The notes under the pieces: model-generated
What the model was told of the DNA's origin: nothing
Databases searched by the model: none
Seen by the model: only the letters and a program-made list of their open reading frames with translations
Part shown: positions 62,806 through 64,000 of the stretch, piece after piece
Layout: every line of letters starts with the position of its first letter
Numbering within the stretch: position 1 is the first letter of the stretch
NCBI GenBank assembly: GCA_910583995.1
Contig: CAJTYW010000009.1
Coordinates: forward strand, 1 to 64,000
Reading direction: 5' to 3'
Origin: an uncultured Christensenella sp.
GTDB taxonomy: Bacteria > Bacillota > Clostridia > Christensenellales > UBA3700
Length of the DNA: 64,000 nt
Made by a program: the position numbers and the translations under genes

Positions 62806-63620
62806 AAAAGATTTTAGCCAAAGGTTATGTTTACTTAGTACTTTTATTCCTTTATGCTCCTATTGCAGTGCTTGTGATTTATTCTTTTACACCTGCAGCT
62901 ACTATGCAATGGCAAGGGTTTAGCTTTGATTTGTACAAAGACTTGTTTAATCCAACAAAAAGTGCAACTATACTGGACGCTCTTAAAAATACTATTATAA
63001 TTGCAAGCGTTTCATCTGTTATTTCAACTTTGATTGGAATTTTTGCATCAATCGGTATTTACAATATGAAAAACCGCTCAAAAGAAGCTATGCTTACGGT
63101 TAGCAAAATCCCTATGATGAATGCGGAAATCGTAACCGGTGTTTCTTTAATGCTACTTTTCTTATTGTTTGGTATACCTTTTGGTATGGTAACAGTTATT
63201 ATTGCTCACATAGTATTTTGCACTCCTTATGTAATACTATCTATAATACCTAAACTGCAACAAATGGATAACAACTTATACGAAGCCGCTTTAGACTTGG
63301 GCTGCACTCCTATGAAAGCACTTTTTAAAGCAGTTTTGCCACAAATTTTGTCAGGTATTGTAAGCGGATTTTTCCTTGCTTTCACATTGTCAATTGACGA
63401 CTTTGTAGTTACAATATTCAATATTCAAGGTATTAACACTTTGTCAACATTCATTTATGCTGACGCTGCCAAAAACGGACTTACTCCTTCTCTTCGTGCG
63501 CTTTCTACTATGATACTTTTATCCGTTTTAGTGCTTTTGATTGTAGTAAATGTATTTTCTCACCGCGAGAAAAAATCTAAAAACAAAGCAATCGCCAAAG
63601 CAAAGGGGGTTAAACTATGA
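62799..63620 (+). CDS. potC: Spermidine/putrescine ABC transporter permease PotC
   Basis: Second permease, 273 residues, about six helices. EAA motif EAALDLGCTPMKALFKAVLPQILSGIVSG; family segment FLAFTLSIDDFVVTIFNIQG. It overlaps potB (7 bases) and potD (4 bases, ATGA), so the whole operon is tightly coupled. Shine-Dalgarno GCAGGAGGA inside potB. Confidence 0.95.
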   Translation: MVKKILAKGYVYLVLLFLYAPIAVLVIYSFTPAATMQWQGFSFDLYKDLFNPTKSATILDALKNTIIIASVSSVISTLIGIFASIGIYNMKNRSKEAMLTVSKIPMMNAEIVTGVSLMLLFLLFGIPFGMVTVIIAHIVFCTPYVILSIIPKLQQMDNNLYEAALDLGCTPMKALFKAVLPQILSGIVSGFFLAFTLSIDDFVVTIFNIQGINTLSTFIYADAAKNGLTPSLRALSTMILLSVLVLLIVVNVFSHREKKSKNKAIAKAKGVKL

Positions 63621-64000
63621 AAAAGAAATCAGTTATTCTAATTATGTTAGTTTTACTACTTGCTTTGACAATTATCCCTGCGCTTAGCGGTTGTAACAGC
63701 AATAAAGTAATAGTTCTTAAAGTTTATAATGCTCAAGACTACATTCAAGAAGGCGAAGACGAAGGCGACGAAGATGTGCTAAAAGATTTTGAAGTTTATT
63801 ACGAAGAACTTACAGGTCAAAAAGTACGCGTTCAATACGATACCTTTGACACATTGGAAAGAGCTTATACTATAATAAACAAAAGAAAAGCGGATTACGA
63901 TGTATTTTGTCCAAGCGATTATATCATTGAAAAAATGAAAAAAGCTGACCTTTTGACTCCGCTTAATTTGAATAAAATCCCTAATATAGAAAATATTCCG
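63617..64000 (+). CDS. potD: Spermidine/putrescine-binding lipoprotein PotD (partial)
   Basis: First 128 codons; the gene runs past the window end. Signal peptide MKKKSVILIMLVLLLALTII and lipobox LSGC (Cys26). The mature part shows the PotD pattern: VYNAQDYIQEG, VLKDFEVYYEELTG, then ADYDVFCPSDYIIEKMKKADLL and LNLNKIPNIENI. It captures polyamine outside the membrane and delivers it to PotBC. ATG overlaps the potC stop (ATGA). Confidence 0.93.
   Translation, partial: MKKKSVILIMLVLLLALTIIPALSGCNSNKVIVLKVYNAQDYIQEGEDEGDEDVLKDFEVYYEELTGQKVRVQYDTFDTLERAYTIINKRKADYDVFCPSDYIIEKMKKADLLTPLNLNKIPNIENIP

Overview
This is a low-GC (roughly one third G+C), gene-dense bacterial chromosome segment with strong AGGAGG-type ribosome binding sites, TTGACA/TATAAT promoters, many lipoproteins with lipobox signals, a T-box leader, NrdR-type boxes and the firmicute-type genes mrnC, rlmB, pdxS and yerC. 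It suggests an anaerobic, probably gut-dwelling member of the Clostridia. Support comes from anaerobic ribonucleotide reductase (nrdDG) and scattered carbohydrate-active enzymes (GH2, GH13, GH16, GH26). I cannot name a genus. No prophage, insertion sequence, CRISPR array or plasmid gene is seen.

Layout. 1-5.5 kb: a GH16 lipoprotein faces away from a GPH-type sugar symporter carrying a very long cytosolic tail, which is coupled to a lipoprotein. 5.8-7.1 kb: an XRE regulator, a NimA-like flavin protein and tRNA-Arg followed by an att-like scar. 7.5-10.4 kb: nrdD-nrdG under a promoter with NrdR-like boxes. 10.4-19 kb: a leucine-rich-repeat lipoprotein, an MMPL exporter, tex and an acyl-CoA synthetase. 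19.2-22 kb: amino acid ABC transporter 1. 22.2-24 kb: a GH13 enzyme. 24.2-29 kb: gltX-mrnC-thyA-folA-rlmB plus an unusual response regulator. 29-34 kb: radC, a PepV-like peptidase, an aldo/keto reductase, pdxS and a broken XRE gene. 34-37 kb: amino acid ABC transporter 2 plus yerC. 37.5-48.7 kb: DUF975, lacZ, an asymmetric ABC-F protein, an unknown gene coupled to adenine deaminase, an unknown Cys-containing protein and a GH26 mannanase-like lipoprotein. 48.7-51.2 kb: cysE-cysS behind a cysteine T-box. 51.3-58.6 kb: a phosphoglycerate mutase fused to a membrane-anchored surface protein, and a large GLUG/InlB-like surface protein. 59-64 kb: thioredoxin, then a cupin-type regulator and potABCD, which runs off the end of the window.

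The most unusual material is in proteins that keep a known family but break its architecture. Both polar amino acid transporters appear to have circularly permuted substrate-binding proteins, with two different breakpoints. Both of their ATPases carry large insertions at the same place, between Walker A and the Q-loop. A glycolytic phosphoglycerate mutase continues in frame into a transmembrane surface protein, with a Shine-Dalgarno sequence and ATG retained at the junction. The ABC-F protein has lost conserved residues in both halves of one composite ATP site. The response regulator lacks its phosphoacceptor. At DNA level there are three operators with exact 31-bp phasing, a paired ACTTTA-N6-TAAAGT operator, and a dispersed intergenic element built on ATACCGATTTTTG.
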